From positions 32,873,086 to 32,937,085 of the forward strand of contig NC_074715.1 in NCBI RefSeq assembly GCF_947242115.1: 64,000 nucleotides of DNA, written 5' to 3'. Within the stretch, counting starts at the first letter, position 1, and each line of letters starts with the position of its first letter. Shown here piece by piece: positions 37,401 to 64,000 of the stretch. A program made the position numbers and the translations under genes. This DNA comes from Biomphalaria glabrata. Taxonomy: Eukaryota > Mollusca > Gastropoda > Planorbidae. The notes beneath the pieces are model-generated. The model saw only the letters and a list, made by a program, of their open reading frames with translations. It did no database searches and had not been told where the DNA came from.

Positions 37401-40400
37401 ATGCATTCTCCTTTAATTCTATACCAAATATATCATTTTGTAATAACAAAAGAACAAAAAAAAATTATATAAGTTGAATCGAAGCATTTTTCGCACTCGG
37501 AAAGGGGGATAACATTCAATTCCGTCCTTAAAATCTATCAGATGATATAAAGGTCATCTGTTTCTGTGACCCACGGTTAATGAGGTTGTTATGTGGCTAG
37601 CACAATGACCAAGCCTAAAACTAATGTCAGGTACCCATTAGAGCTGGGTGAGCTTATAGGTACCATAAAGATCACGATCATATTTTTTTTTTTTAAATAC
37701 ACACAAATAAGCATCTCAAAATTTAAAAGTTCTTACCAATTTTAGAGAATTCATTCTTTATGTCTAATACTGTTGACTTTGGTGAAAGCTTTGAAACAAA
37801 TAAAGAGTTTAATTATAAGAAATGATTTTTTTTCAAAGATTAAACATAACTTAAACATTTTTTTTATTGATTTTTTTTTAGCATAAAAATCTTTTTAACA
37901 AAACTTAAAATTGACTAAATAACAAAGACATAGACAACATTTTTACATCACATAAAACTAAGAAAAATAAAAGTAGCTAGATAAAAATTAAGACCAAAAA
38001 GATAATTAAACATTCTCAGGAGTTTATCTGAACTGTTCTATGAAATTATATGAATGAATGGTAATGTAGGAGATTTCAAATATTAAAGACGAGTGCAGTG
38101 TTTCGCAAGACTACACAACCTCATTTACAATCTGCATTTTTTTCCATATCTCATGTAGAAAAAAACATTGTCTATTTAAAGTTCTCTTTACATCTGCTGA
38201 GCCTGTCTTGTCTTCTACAAGGGGTTTCCATATCTCATGTAGAAAAAAACATTGTCTATTTAAAGTTCTCTTTACATCTGCTGAGCCTGTCTTGTCTTCT
38301 ACAAGTGGTTTTCATTGGGTCTATTCTGAGGTCTTTGTGAGCGCTCTCTGTCTCTTTGCCCGAAAGGGCCAAATGGCACCTGAGTTGATCTTCATACAGG
38401 TAAAAAGGGGCACCTTGTTACTTGGTACTCGGCCCTGTGGTCATTCCCCATACGGAGTGTCAGACCCAGTGCAGCTGTTGAATGGTAAGTACTTTGGCCT
38501 CCAACAGAACAAGGTTATTTGTAATGTAGTTCTTTCAGCATATGCCCATTATGGAGCAAAGGCACCTTTGACGGAAACATTCGATGAGACTTAGATGTCT
38601 TCTGTAGTAGAGCATCCAGGTCTCAGAGTCATACAAAAGTGTGGTGGGAGTTGTTGCTTTCAAAAATTCTTTTTTTTGTTCTTAGGTGAAGTACTGTGAA
38701 GAAACCTATTCCCACACACTCTCAAAGGTCGATATTGCTAGACACGTTTTGTTTCTTTGATCAAAACTAAAAAGTGCTGGAAGTACCTATTTCCTTATAT
38801 ATTTTTTGCATTTTTCAGTTCTTTTAAAATTAAACTTACAATATTAGGCTTTGAATTTAAGTGTATCTGATAGAGAAACAATTCTGCACACAAATACAGG
38901 GAGTTGGAATCACACCAGATACAGACTATAAAAAGAAAATACCTTAAACATTTACAGTACTTTCTTTGATCAGTCTTTTACCCAAGATCTGTGTATTTTT
39001 TAGGACTAGCTTATCTCAAGAATCCTGCATTTTCCGATACACAATTTCACACACAAAAATAATTGTAAAAATGAAAATTGTAGAGATTTTTATAAATTTT
39101 ATTAACTAGATCACTCGTAAAATTAAACTATATAACTAAAGACCTAAACAAAAAGTAGTCATTATCATGGTATCCATTATGATGCTACCAGCGAGATCTT
39201 TCTAACTGGCATTTCTTCTTTCCCCCAATTTCCTTCCTCATGTTATCTTATCAAATACAGACATTACTTTAAAAAAGAAGATGATTAAGTCCTACACATA
39301 TCCATAGGTCAATCTAGTCATGATTGTTAATCAATGGCTTAAACCCTACCAAGGCATTGGTTTCCTTGGCTGTTTCAGGTTGCCCATTCCATGCTCTAAT
39401 GGCATTAGGAAGGAGTATTTGTACAAAATTTGTTCTAGCAAATGGAAAAAGGAATGTGCCTTTATCTTTGTGTCTTTCTGAGTATTTATTAGGTCTTGTT
39501 TACATTTGAAGATAATGGTTCAGTGTTTTTCTGTATAATTAATACTATCTTGTATCCTGAAGTGTCTTTAAATTTAAAGTATGAAAGAACTCAAAAGTTG
39601 TAGTAGAAAGTCCAATAATTGTAGTTGATTTGACAAATTGATTTCACACATGCCATGGGCATGATAATAATAGTCATAGATCTAGAATTTACAATCATAT
39701 ATTCAAGTCGAATGAAGTACTTAATAAGTTTAATAGACCTAGTAACTAGATCTATACTACTAGAAATAATAGAAATAGAATCTAGATCTAGAATAGATTA
39801 GATTATTAGATAGATTAGGTCTTTACGTTGAACAGTAGAAGTATAGATACTAGAATAACAAGATCTATTAATAAACTTTAATCAGATAATAGATTAGATC
39901 TGAAAAAAATAGATCTAGGATCTACTTATGATAATGCCATTCAATGTCATCGATAGCAGGCAGGCGGAGCAATTTATTCCGCCAAACCCTCGCCTGGAGG
40001 TGTCCTGGCCAGATAGTTATCAACTTCAATTGAAAGCGATACGTCATTTGATACTATGCTTCCTAGATATGTGAAGTGGTCTACCACATTATGGGACTGT
40101 CCATTTACTGTGATCTTTGGGACCAAGTAGCTTTTATTGGGTGACTTCTGTTTTCCCGAGGTATATAGATAAACCAAAAGAGGCGGCTGCATATGCAAAT
40201 TTGTTGACTGCAATCTGGAGATCATACTTATTGTGAGCTAGTAGGGCACAATCATTGGCACAGAGAACCTCTGTTATGAACATTCTTTTTTATTCTTGTA
40301 TGGGACAGTAGACATAAGATTGAACACATTGCTGTCTTAGCGAAACCTGGCGTAGATGCCTTCATGCAGTCACTGCCTCATTTGACCCAGCATTATGCCA

Positions 40401-42605
40401 AAGAAGATAGCGAATAGAGTAGGAGCAAATACACATCCCTGCTTCACACTATTTTCTATTGGGAAGTGATCTAATCTGACCTTTTTGTCCCACATGAAGC
40501 TCCTTGAGAATGGACAGGATCATAGTTGGGCATCCAGGCCTGGTGGAAATTCACCACTAGAAGCCATCATGACTGAATGTGTCGAAAGTGAGGTTCACAA
40601 AGGCAGCGTATAGGTTAAAGTTCTGCATTCTGCATTTTTCTTTTAATTGTCGCAAAACAAATATCATGTGCCAGATGTACCTCTTCCAGCTCTAAAGACA
40701 CATTCACATTGACTCTCAGATAGCACCTCCTCCACTAAAATGAGTGGGTTGGTTGGTCAAGTAAGACTCATGCAAAGATCTTTCCTGCTACTGACAGAAG
40801 TGTAATGACATATATGCATAGGTAGCCACGACAGGCCAAGCAAAGTTCAAGAATACTTAGCCTCTCTACCTCGCATCTATGCTTCTATCGATCAACTACA
40901 ATGTGTATATGATATGAAAATGAAATATTAATCATTGAATATGATTGAATCAATGGTGAATTGAAAATGACATTGAACAAACTAAGTAAACTAAATTCAA
41001 AATTGATATAATATTGATAGGGACTTTGACATCCTTACTTTACTGACCTATAAACTGCTAGACTAGCTGCTATATAGTTTTGAAACAGCATAGCTAGACT
41101 TCCAAACCCATGGTTTTAGTTGATTGAATGTTATTTTTACATTTGCTTCATTTTAAAAAAAACCCTTGTGATAATCTTAAAGGAGGATTCCTAAGCTTTT
41201 GAATGATACCACATTGTCAGAAAACGAAAGTCGTGTTTATTTTGAAAATTTACAGTAAAGTCATAGGTAAGAATGATTTTGCATTACTATCATTTTTAAG
41301 CAAGCTTGGTATTTTTTTTACTGTATTTAGACACTAGACCTAGATTTATGCTTAAAGTTTGTTATTTCATTATTTTTTAATGAAATTTTGTCCTCCAAAA
41401 TTAAAAAAACTTACCCTAACATGCTGTTATCAGTTATAAATGATGCCAAATTAGACAATTTTTCGAAATGGTAAGCGGAAAAATTTTAACTACCATAACA
41501 ATCTATGACTATAGTATTAAAATCAATATTTCTATTATAGAGTAGTATTAGAAATCTTTTTTTTTCTATACTTAGGTACACAAAATATAAAAGGACATCA
41601 GCTTATTGGCAAGTTTAGGCTCATCCTGATGTTAAATGAAGTCACTCCATGATGTAGCTACGTGTGGCAATTCTCGTTGATAATATGAAGTACAAATGAT
41701 TTAAATGCATTGTTTAATGGCTTATCATTGATCAACCTAGTGGAGAGAATGCTATCAAGTTGTTATTTTAAATTATATTTATAAATATTATAAAGCTGAG
41801 GAAGTTTCTACCAAACAGCATTCTAGAAAAAGGATCGAAGTCAATTTACAAACAGATTAGCTGTGAATGAATGTTAGCTGTATGTGAGATGAAACAATCA
41901 AATTAAAAATCATATAATGGGGTAGCTGTGTTCTGAATTTCAAGCTTCTATCTATTAGTATTATGGTTATAAAGTTATGATGAGATAAAGATGAAAATTC
42001 ATTTTTTCGATCACAGTTTTTTTTACATTTTCTATACTTTTAAAAACTTTTATAGTGACTTAGTCCATTTCTCTGCATATAAAACGGCATAACTTTGCTC
42101 ATACTCATAGAAAATAGATATAACACAGAAAGATAAATTTGGTATCATTGTAAACCTCCCAGCAAGCTCTACATAACTAGATATTTTCTGTTGTTATATG
42201 CTTACTTTGAATTTTTTGTCAAAGTACCTAGATCTAGATCTAACTATGATTATGATACTGATAGTTCTAAGTTTATACTTATACTAAGTTATACTACTTA
42301 TAGGTCTAGTAAAGTCTAGTTTTATTAAGACTCAATATGATCTTGAATAAGACTAAGTGAAGTCACTAAGTCCTAAGTTTACATAGTTATGTCAATGATA
42401 GTAACATACCCCACCAATTGTTGCCAATGCCTTTCCTGAAGTTGCATGACAGATATTGACCTGAAAAAAAAAAGATTGATAAAGAGTGAAACTAGAATAG
42501 TCTACAACTCTAGATCACCATATCTAGAGATTACAAATCTAGACTAGACGTCAATATGTTAGATCGGTAAGCAACCTGAGACGGTTAGCATGAGCATACC
42601 TCCAT
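31458..42605 (-). CDS. TECR: Very-long-chain trans-2,3-enoyl-CoA reductase, complete
   Basis: 12 coding exons on the minus strand: 42605-42600, 42460-42410, 37788-37737, 35537-35493, 35135-35032, 34810-34698, 34548-34443, 34094-34022, 33185-33142, 33004-32947, 32781-32647, 31585-31458. Junctions are GT-AG, phases agree, total 915 nt, 304 residues (human 308). TECR catalyses the last step of the ER very-long-chain fatty-acid elongation cycle, reducing trans-2-enoyl-CoA with NADPH. Residues 1 to about 80 form the ubiquitin-like N-terminal domain ([32 protein letters not shown]); multiple membrane spans follow ([55 protein letters not shown]), then the steroid-5-alpha-reductase-type C-terminus ([31 protein letters not shown], ending IVPFLL). 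The first exon codes only Met-Glu. Confidence 0.95.
33309..33595 (+). mobile_element. tRNA-derived SINE, copy 3, with target duplication
   Basis: Same family: TGACTGAGTGGTAAAGCACT head, box B AGTTCGAATTC (about 33367), tgggatctttagggcgcct, ctgacattagttagaga, ggtcgttgtgctggccatat and a tttactttact tail. A 9 bp direct repeat ttatgtagg lies at both ends (about 33305 and 33591), so the insertion is intact. It lies in a TECR intron in the antisense direction to that gene. Confidence 0.9.
37541..37677 (-). mobile_element. tRNA-derived SINE, copy 4, 5' truncated
   Basis: On the minus strand it reads gctctaatgggtacctgaca, ttggtcattgtgctagccac and acagaaacagatgaccttta, the body and tail of the SINE family; the tRNA-like head is missing. 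In TECR intron 3. Confidence 0.8.
38100..38690 (-). mobile_element. LINE family B, RT C-terminal fragment
   Basis: Minus strand shows [54 protein letters not shown] and LHWVRHSVWGM in order, as in the TLLYGSETW...IMGIKWQDYI...LRWAGHVVRM block of this LINE group. Frames shift between pieces. In TECR intron 2. Confidence 0.75.
38141..38308. repeat. 84 bp near-perfect tandem duplication
   Basis: Units start with tttccatatctcatgtagaa at 38141 and 38225 and differ at only about one base near the junction, so the event is young compared with the surrounding LINE relic. Confidence 0.93.
39240..39545 (-). mobile_element. LINE family A, 3' end
   Basis: Minus strand matches the family A C-terminus (KTLNHYLQM-like, [31 protein letters not shown]), ending at a ttatcttat tail near 39243. 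It parallels 12000-12300 base for base in places (aaaaagaagatgattaagtc, cccattccatgctctaat). Confidence 0.75.
39950..40860 (-). mobile_element. LINE family B, RT fragment
   Basis: Minus strand: [30 protein letters not shown], then [20 protein letters not shown] and [20 protein letters not shown]. These correspond to the middle and end of the RT domain. The catalytic YADD region is damaged. Several frame changes. Confidence 0.8.
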
Positions 42606-44815
42606 GATGATGATAGCTATGGAAGAGTTGTTTTTTTTTCCGGAATCGATTTTAACAAATTCTCGTAAAAGAAATTAGATCTAGATTTATGATTTTAAAT
42701 TGAAATAGAACTTTATCCTACAAATAAATTAGATGTAGCTCTAACTACTTTAAAGTATATATATATATATATTATTAATATATTTATACATTAAAACAAA
42801 GATCTATAATAAATCTGATAGATTTAGACCGATAATCTGTTAGAGCTATTTCTCGTTAATTGATAATCGATTACTGCTTCTATATCTATAGACTCTATGT
42901 ATTCTAAAAAGTATAATTAGGTCTATATTTCATGTTTCGCCTTTATTTATATTACTTTAGATCTAGATCTATAGTAGAGATTCTTATACCTGAACACCGA
43001 CTTACGGGAACTAGGTCAAATTTTTATTTTTTTTTTTATTTGGTGAAGGTTTAACTTACAAAAAAACTGATAGCAGATTCTTATTCTGCAACTAAAGGAC
43101 TATAAAAATAGCTGTATTCCTTTGAATTGCCACTCATAGTCAAGATTTTATTTTAAAATAAAGTGGGTCACTTCATGCTCCTATATTGAATGCAGTTTTT
43201 GGGCTTTCTCCTCACTTGGACAGTGAGCACCGTCATTGTACACCACTATGTAATTGCTAATAAATTATATCTGTGTTACTTAATTTTTTTTAGATTGTAT
43301 TAAAAGAAGTAGATTCACTTTTGCAATATGTATTTATAGTCTATTTCCTCATATACTCTCTCTCTAACTCTATATATAGAATATATTAATATATATATAT
43401 ATATATATTGTTTATTATTTATATACCTATGTAATCTATGTGTAGAAACAGACAGAAATAAATCTATATAAATTATATATCTATAAATTAATTATTATAA
43501 TTTAATAAACATGATATTTTCAACTAGGGCGACTAGGCTACATTGGCTACATGTATTTCCTCTTGTCTTTCTTTTAATTCCCATCCAAGGACCCTCTTCT
43601 TGTTTTCATAATTTGGATATTAGTTTTGTGACACATTAACACCCCCTCCCTCCCATAGATGTTTATAATTCTTTTCATGACTCTATCCCACTTCCCTCCA
43701 CTGCCTGTTTGATAGTTTGTGACACTAAACGCTTAAGTGTATACCTCTCCTCACTGCCAGCTCATCTGGAGTGATCACATGCAGTGGGCATGGTCTATGG
43801 CTTCAAATTAGCAGCCCGCACTTTTTCTTTCATTCATAAATTATATATTGTAGATATCTCGATCCAGGTCATGCTTATTCATTGAAAAAATCATAGATTT
43901 ATTCATCCCAATAATATTTCTTATTACGATTTTGCTGTGTCCAATGAAGGAGAATGAGCTGAATTCATTATTATTCGTTGTACACCCCCTTATTAAATTT
44001 TATTTAACAGCTAATGGTATAAATGTGATTGGAATGTCTTTCTAAAGATGTTTGAAAGCTTATTTTGATATGCCCATCAGCCTACGATCAAACAGGCTCA
44101 TAATATAACCTTCATCCCTTATATGGGTATGAATTGCCGGGGGAGGTTAAAACAACAGCTTTACATACATGGTTACCGAGAATCTAAAAAACTGCCATCT
44201 GCTTTGGAAAAACGGAACAAAATTACCGGAATTTATCTAAAATTGGACATGCGCAGTCCCGAAACATTGATTTTTGCTCCAAACATAAAAACAAATGAAT
44301 TACAAACAAAAAAAGCGACCCGTTCATTGAAGGAGAATTCGATGGGGTGTCCAAAATATAAGACGCTACTATATATCTAATATAGAGTATAGATCTAGAT
44401 CTATCTAGAGATCTAGAAATTCTAGAATCTAGACAGTAGATCAAGATTTCAGATAGAATCTAGGTCTATACCATATTTAGCCTCTAGACCTAGATATTAA
44501 ACCATAAATAAGAAGAAAAAAATTAATAGCTCGATTCTAGATGTATATAACTTATAATATAAGATAAGATTATCATAAGATAAATAGATCTAGATTCTAG
44601 ATCTATGTATGTGCATCAATATATGGGCACCTTTTAACGCTAATTTAATACTTATCTAGAGTCTTTAACTACTTCATATTTATTATTAAAATATACAAAG
44701 CTAATTCATATTTTTTTTACAAGATTAGTAATTAAATTTATTGTAGGCCTACATCGTTGGAAAAATATTTTAGGTGGCTACTTTATGTCAGTAGTATCTA
44801 GGCCACATTGTGTTT
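42606..44815. other. TECR 5' flank, CTAG-rich and AT-microsatellite spacer
   Basis: Upstream of the TECR start a ccggaa ETS-like core lies near 42641. The rest has at-repeats (42759-42775, 43389-43412), CTAG words, and an unexplained 43550-43830 pyrimidine-rich block. A plus-strand open stretch at 44123-44380 has no family or splice support. No gene called. Confidence 0.4.
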
Positions 44816-44998
44816 GTTGCCATGTTAACGACCAATCAAAAAGTTTTAAATGTAAACAACTCAAAATGGCGCCGTGCAGTATTCTACGTTTCAATTAGAA
44901 TGGACTTGTAAAAGGCTTTCATATATATAATATTTATTATTATGGTTTAAATCGACTTAACTTAAAACCACCAAAAAAAAAATTTAAATGTCTACAAA
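44816..44998 (+). promoter_or_regulatory. Candidate promoter and 5' non-coding exon of the CCDC17-like gene
   Basis: GTTGCCATGTTAAC (44816-44829) is one base short of an X-box, directly followed by accaatca (a CCAAT box) and, 40 bp later, AAAATGGCGCC, a YY1-like initiator element. A strong donor AAA/GTGAGTAAG ends a possible exon at 44998; a matching acceptor ttctttttgtag lies at 47845, just before the coding exon. All motifs are seen; the transcript is inferred. Confidence 0.4.
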
Positions 44999-45000
44999 GT

Positions 45001-46165
45001 GAGTAAGCCTAGCTTAAATATGAAATTCTTTCAAGACAGATCTAGATTTTAGTGACACTGCGACGTGCCACGCAGTCCAACTAAAAATAAAAACAACTTT
45101 AAACAAGTACAAAAAAAGTCTTGTTTTAGACTACGGTACTTAGAGTTAAGAGTAATAAGAGTAGATACTTAGAGTTAACGCTGTTAGATGAGTTAGAGTA
45201 GATTGACTTAGAATTAATCTAGTCTTTTATTATTAGATCTGTAATCTGATAGATCATATTATTTAATTATTATATCTATCTGTATATCTCTTAGTTTAGA
45301 CACCCTAGTCTCTATCTATCAACTCTATGACTAGTCCAGTAGAGTCTGATAGATGATCTACTAGATCTAGATATCTAACTATGACTCTACTCCAGACACA
45401 CTGTAGTAGAGTCTTAGTCTAGTTTCTAGAAGATACTAAGTCAAAGATATATATATATTTAGGGCCTTTCTCTACCTATACCCTCCCCCTTTTTTTTTTT
45501 TTTTTTATCTACCCATTCAGCTGGATACTTTAACACCTAGTTGAGTGCTAGACAGATTGGTGGCTATAGAACTAAAGAAGTAATAAAACAATAGAAAAGG
45601 AGAAATGACTCATTGACAAGTCATTGCTTTTTACATTCATCTACGCATTTGCCAAACATTGGTGAAAGTTATTTTTTTTATTGTTTTCATTGAAAATTTT
45701 TAAAATATTTTTTTTATTTATTTATATGTATATTGGACATTTTCACTATAAAGTAAACAATGAACAAAAAAGGAATAAAAACAACACCAAAAAAGGAAAG
45801 AATAAAAACAACACAAAACACTTTAAAATATCTTTATTTCTTTCGATATATATAGGCCTATATAGATAAAATTAGTTTTAACATAAATTATCAGTGCAGA
45901 AAACCATACTTTTGTTTTGGCTAAACAAGAGGAGAAAGAGAGAGGCATGCGCTTTTGGTCACACCAGTTCATCAGCGTACTGCCAACTTATTGACCTCAA
46001 TGGTCAGTGTCCCAACCGTCGAATGATTACCAAAGTCTGTGTCTAGTCATTTGTGTTAAATAATTCTTTATCTAAGGCTAAGTGGAATCTATTAGTCTAG
46101 TACTAGAGTCTAGATATAGAAACTATAGAGTCTTTATCTATCTAAAATATAGATTAAATCTGGTA
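45001..46165. other. CTAG-rich spacer
   Basis: Dense tctagat/agtctag words at 45200-45440, a poly-T run at 45490-45507, and AT-rich sequence. No gene. Confidence 0.45.
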
Positions 46166-46690
46166 TTCTATATTACTGAGCAATTTAAAGTTCAAGATAA
46201 GAAGATGATCTTGGATAGACTAATATTAGAATATGCATCCTCTGTTTGGGACATAGCGAAATAGAGCTGTGAGATTTATAACAAATGAATATTCATATAT
46301 GACTAGAGTAACACCTTTAGTAAATAAAAAAATGAGACACTTTAAGACAGAAGACCAAAAAAAACCCAATAATACATAAAACACATACAGTATGTCATAC
46401 TTAACCATAACTTGCAAATACATAAACACAACGTAATGTAATTTTCCAAAAGACATAAAGATAATGCATGTTTCTTATTTCATATAAATTATTTATGTAT
46501 GCTAGAACAAATTCGTACAAGCATTCCTTCTTCCCTAGTCCCATTAGAGCATTGAACAGGTGGCCTGAATCAGCCAGGAAAGCTAATGACTTAGCAAAGC
46601 TTTAAATCTAGATTAACACAAATATATGCATAAGACATAATTATCATATAATTATCTTTTGAAGGCATTATTGTAAATTATAAGATAAGA
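46166..46690 (+). mobile_element. LINE family A, C-terminal fragment and 3' tail
   Basis: Encodes RLILEYASSVWDIAK, then decayed KHIQYVILNHNLQIHKHN, SKRHKDNACFLFHIN, YLCMLEQIRTSIPSSLVPLE and a tail ataagataagataatc near 46680. Compared with the 12 kb copy, a short piece after WD is deleted. Confidence 0.8.
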
Positions 46691-47094
46691 TAATCAAATC
46701 TACATATTAAAATAAAATTTAAAAAAGGATTTTCAATGAAATCTAAGCTATCATTGTATGTCAAGTAAGTAATAATTAATAATATATATTTATATAAATA
46801 TATAATTATTGTGTGTGCTGCACATTATTTATTGTGCATGTATGAATGAAGTAATTTATATTAGATAAACCAATCGCCACACTTGCTGTTCCCAGCGTGC
46901 TAATAAGGTTGAAAGGAAAGAAGAATATTTTATTATGTTTTTTTAATACTTATTTTGTAATATCTTAATGTCCTGTATTTAAATATGAAATTAGAGTAAT
47001 TAAAGTGTAGTAATAAAGTTCTTTTCTATTTAAAACATATTTTATATGGTGCTGTGCTAAATTGTAATTAAAATTGTGCTATGATAATAGATTT

Positions 47095-47640
47095 TAGGAA
47101 ACATAAAGGCCATCTTGCAGAAATTCAGATAAACAACTAAACCATAGACCATGTGCAAGAATTTAAAATACCTAGGTACTACCACCAACAACAAACTGAA
47201 ATAGAGTGAACACTGTCAAAACCTTCTCACCGAAATTCATCAATGACTCTTCTATCTTAGAGAGCCAAGAAAATTTTTAATTGAGAGAAAAATAATTAAA
47301 CCTTCCTATACAGCAACCATCAGCTGTCTAATTAACTTTGCCATCATCACCTGCTGGTATGATAATACCTCAGTAACACAAAGACATTGACTAATTAAAA
47401 AAGTGTCATATATCACTCAAACTCAGCTACCATCTCTTGAAGAGCTTTTTCATGAAAAATACCTTTCCAAAACACATATGATCCTTAAAGACAACCTGCA
47501 CCCATTAAACCACTGTTTCATCAGATCTGAACAAAGTGGTCATCTCCTTTCCATTAGGACTAAAACAGAAAGATTTTAAAACTCATTTATCCCACTTTTG
47601 GTCAGAGTGTTATAAGGTCATCTGTTGTCACCAAGAAGTA
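47095..47640 (+). mobile_element. LINE family D, RT C-terminal fragment
   Basis: HVQEFKYLGTTTNNKLK, CQNLLTEIHQ, LFYLREPRKFLIERKIIKPS, FAIITCWYDNTSVTQRH, LPSLEELFHEKYLSKTHMIL, ILKDNLHPLNHCF and RTKTERF follow in one frame with several stops. The pattern (KYLGT...LRKL...FYxxxxxSxLTF...W) is that of non-LTR RT C-termini common in fish and molluscs. It ends just before the CCDC17-like gene. Confidence 0.7.
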
Positions 47641-47937
47641 CATAGAAGTCCGATTCATAAAGAGCTGGTTTGAGTGTGTATGTGTTTCTTGTGTGAATGT
47701 TGTTTGTATTATAGCATCTATATTGTTATTGTTACAGTAGTTACGCTGATGTGGTCAATTGTAGTTATACTGAATTTCCATTTGTTTGGAAAAATAAAAA
47801 TTATCTTATCTTTATTTACTAACCAATGTATCATTCTTTTTGTAGAAAATTGACAGAAAGATAAAGAAACAAAATAAATCACCCAGACTGATATCTGCTT
47901 AGCGTAACAGTGGGAAAACATTTTGCAATCCATCACA

Positions 47938-63901
<15,964 letters not shown>

Positions 63902-64000
63902 TAAAATTTAGTTTTTTTATCATCTGATTTTTAAAAGCTAATGTTAACATTTGAATTATTATTACTTTATTTAATTTTTGTTTTCTTAAAAAAAAAAAAA
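63902..64000. other. 3' flank of the CCDC17-like gene
   Basis: AT-rich, ending in poly-A at the window edge. No canonical AATAAA before the edge was seen, which leaves open whether the transcript ends here. Confidence 0.4.

Noticed and set aside
44123-44380. Plus-strand open stretch of 85 codons
   Set aside because: No recognised motif and it lies in CTAG-rich spacer; both strands are open.

Overview
The window looks like nuclear DNA of a gastropod snail, probably a freshwater pulmonate. Genes are intron-rich with GT-AG junctions, the background is very AT-rich, and long stretches are built from CTAG/AGATCT words. Transposon debris is dense and includes tRNA-derived SINEs and several LINE families. 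The assignment to snail is an inference from gene content and repeat style; no species is claimed.

Five host genes are supported. NDUFB6 (minus, 6146-6466) is a first coding exon only. ALKBH7 (minus, 10408-11817) has four exons. CFAP57/WDR65 (plus, 17897-29304) has 22 coding exons whose lengths sum to an open frame of 1205 residues. TECR (minus, 31458-42605) has 12 coding exons and 304 residues. A CCDC17-like zinc-finger/coiled-coil gene (plus, 47938-63901) is split by a 14 kb intron. NDUFB6 and ALKBH7 are mitochondrial, TECR is an ER fatty-acid elongation enzyme, and CFAP57 is ciliary, so the set is an ordinary neighbourhood and not an operon-like unit. CFAP57 and TECR converge.

Layout. 1-5.8 kb: two diverged copies of a pogo-type DNA transposon with a C-terminal PHD-like finger. 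6-10 kb: NDUFB6 exon, LINE tail, and a hAT relic interrupted by a 61 bp minisatellite. 10.4-13.2 kb: ALKBH7, then LINE pieces. 13.3-17.9 kb: CTAG-rich spacer with an RFX X-box and LINE relics. 17.9-29.8 kb: CFAP57, with a solo LTR, two SINEs, an internal duplication and a quadruplicated splice acceptor. 30.4-42.6 kb: LINE tail, then TECR with SINE and LINE relics in its introns. 42.6-47.9 kb: CTAG-rich spacer, a promoter-like patch and LINE relics. 47.9-63.9 kb: CCDC17-like gene whose large intron carries a full-coding L2 LINE, a 2.15 kb non-autonomous hAT element with an exact 8 bp target duplication, and a 41 bp minisatellite with a 205 bp higher-order period.

The most unusual signals are the fourfold tandem copy of a 3' splice site in CFAP57, the PHD-bearing pogo family, the iterated poly-C/poly-G modules and telomere-like tract inside the hAT element, and two strong X-box (RFX) motifs placed upstream of ciliary-type genes. 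I found no CRISPR array, rRNA or genuine tRNA gene.
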